From contig JAHZFY010000032.1 in the NCBI GenBank assembly GCA_019421105.1, forward strand, positions 5,056 through 10,098: 5,043 nucleotides of DNA, read 5' to 3'. Source of the DNA: a bacterium (GTDB taxonomy: Bacteria > Bacillota_I > Bacilli_A > RFN20 > CAG-826). This document shows, piece by piece, positions 3,987 through 5,043 of this stretch (position 1 is the stretch's first letter; each line of letters opens with the position of its first letter). The notes below the pieces were generated by a model, which was not told the origin of the DNA, made no database searches, and saw only the letters and a list, made by a program, of their open reading frames with translations. Both the position numbers and the translations under genes were made by a program.

Positions 3987-5043
3987 ATGAATAAAAAATA
4001 CGAACCATTGTTTACCCCTTGGAAGATTGGCAATGTCGAAATCAAAAATCGTATTGTTATGTGTCCAATGGGCGGAACATCATTATTTGGTTGGATGAAA
4101 CCAAACCATTTCAGTAAGGTTGCAGCAGATTTTTTCATGGAAATTGCTCAAAACAATGTTGGTTTGATTATTCCAGGTATCGCACCTTTGCGTGATACAT
4201 TAGGTGGACGTTGGTTGTATCAAAACAAAAGAATGTTTAAACAACTAAAAGTCTATATGGATGAACTTCATAAAACAGGTGCAAAGTTATTTGTTCAATT
4301 AACTGCTGGATTTGGTCGTTCATTTGCAGTTACTGATCATTTGGCTATTTTAGGACAAAACAAGTTTTTAGGTGCATTAGCAAAGCCTATTGTCGACGTT
4401 TCTTATTTAACTGCTTCTCCAAGTGAATTACCATCACGTTGGGCGGACGGATATAAATGCCGTGCTTTAACAAAAAAAGAAATCCAAAAAATGATTTATG
4501 CTTTTGCTGAAACCGCAAGGTTATGTAAAGAAGCTGGTGTTGATGGTGTAGAAGTTCACGCTGTTCATGAAGGTTATCTATTAGACCAATTCACATTAAA
4601 ATACACTAACCATAGAACTGATGAATACGGTGGAAGTTTTGAAAATCGTTATCGTTTCCCAGTTGAAATTGTTAAAGCAATTAAAGAAAAATGTGGAAAA
4701 GATTACCCTGTTTCATTACGTTATAGTGTCGTTAGTAAAACTAAAGATTTCTGCGTTGGTGCAATGCCAAATGAAAAATATGAAGAAATCGGACGTGATA
4801 TGATCGAATCCGAAAGAGCCGCAAAATACTTACAAGATGCTGGCTATGATATGTTAAATGCTGACAATGGAACATATGATGCTTGGTATTGGGCTCATCC
4901 ACCGGCATATATGCCACAAAACTGTAACTTAGACGATTGTGCTCACATCAAGAAATTCGTTGATATTCCAGTTGTATGTGCTGGTCGTATGGAACCTGAT
5001 GTTGGTGCAAAAGCAGTTGCAGAAGGAAAAATCGATGGTGTTG
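3987..5043 (+). CDS. Old Yellow Enzyme-type NADH:flavin oxidoreductase, enoate / 2,4-dienoyl-CoA reductase-like (N-terminal part; runs off window)
   Basis: The frame is open for 352 codons from the ATG at 3987 to the right edge. The protein begins as an FMN-binding TIM barrel of the Old Yellow Enzyme family: PLFTPWKIGNVEIKNRIVMCPMG (first strand, residues 7-29), FVQLTAGFGR (102-111), a GVEVHAVHEGYLLDQF segment (187-202) with His191 and His194 expected near the active site, NHRTDEYGGSFENR (208-221), SLRYS (243-247) and the FMN-phosphate region VVCAGRM (329-335). These motifs resemble clostridial enoate reductases, BaiCD/BaiH and FadH, which reduce C=C bonds of unsaturated acids, bile-acid intermediates or dienoyl-CoA. 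Those enzymes are about 640-680 residues, with a 4Fe-4S cluster and an FAD/NAD(P)H domain in the second half, which should follow outside the window. Arginine codons are mostly CGT, unlike the disulfide reductase gene, suggesting high expression or different ancestry. The family is firm; the substrate is unknown. Confidence 0.92.
   Translation, partial: MNKKYEPLFTPWKIGNVEIKNRIVMCPMGGTSLFGWMKPNHFSKVAADFFMEIAQNNVGLIIPGIAPLRDTLGGRWLYQNKRMFKQLKVYMDELHKTGAKLFVQLTAGFGRSFAVTDHLAILGQNKFLGALAKPIVDVSYLTASPSELPSRWADGYKCRALTKKEIQKMIYAFAETARLCKEAGVDGVEVHAVHEGYLLDQFTLKYTNHRTDEYGGSFENRYRFPVEIVKAIKEKCGKDYPVSLRYSVVSKTKDFCVGAMPNEKYEEIGRDMIESERAAKYLQDAGYDMLNADNGTYDAWYWAHPPAYMPQNCNLDDCAHIKKFVDIPVVCAGRMEPDVGAKAVAEGKIDGV

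Noticed and set aside
3944..4138. Minus-strand open frame of 64 codons
   Set aside because: It lies mostly opposite the start of the flavoenzyme gene, which has clear family motifs, and it has no ribosome site or recognisable content. It is a shadow frame.
4621..4803. Plus-strand open frame of 60 codons
   Set aside because: It is shifted by one base inside the flavoenzyme gene, whose frame is continuous and family-matching through this stretch.

Overview
This window comes from an AT-rich, low-GC Gram-positive-type bacterium (Bacillota, or a walled relative of the Mollicutes; Erysipelotrichia-like is my best guess). The reasons are strong AGGAG-type ribosome binding sites 6-8 bases from the starts, a lipoprotein signal peptide, AT-rich spacers, and low-GC families such as CsoR/CopA, a CoA-disulfide reductase with a rhodanese tail and an enoate-reductase-like flavoenzyme. 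TGG encodes Trp and no in-frame TGA occurs, so the standard bacterial code fits. The species cannot be named from the sequence alone.

Left part (1-860, minus strand): a copper-homeostasis operon, csoR followed 2 bases later by copA. Only the N-terminal 172 codons of copA are inside the window. A promoter with an overlapping CsoR-type palindrome lies just upstream of csoR. When Cu(I) binds CsoR, repression should be lifted and the copper-exporting ATPase made.

Next (883-1550, minus strand): a single-gene unit with a TTGACA/TAAAAT promoter, a leader of about 70 bases, a 174-residue Thr-rich surface lipoprotein of unknown function, and a strong hairpin terminator.

Middle (1580-3291, plus strand): a 544-residue flavoprotein disulfide reductase with a C-terminal rhodanese domain (CoA-disulfide / persulfide reductase type). 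It ends at a bidirectional terminator shared with a convergent CarD/CdnL-family RNA polymerase-binding regulator (3271-3774, minus strand). That regulator's stop codon lies in the terminator loop.

Right part (3781-5043): a roughly 210-base divergent intergenic region with promoter-like elements for both flanking genes and a perfect short palindrome. It is followed by the first 352 codons of an Old Yellow Enzyme-type, enoate-reductase / 2,4-dienoyl-CoA-reductase-like flavoenzyme that runs off the window. Apart from csoR-copA, the genes look like separate transcription units. Shared themes are copper, thiol and flavin redox chemistry, but a functional link is not shown. I see no mobile element, CRISPR array, tRNA or rRNA, and no clearly new system; most of the window is ordinary chromosomal content.
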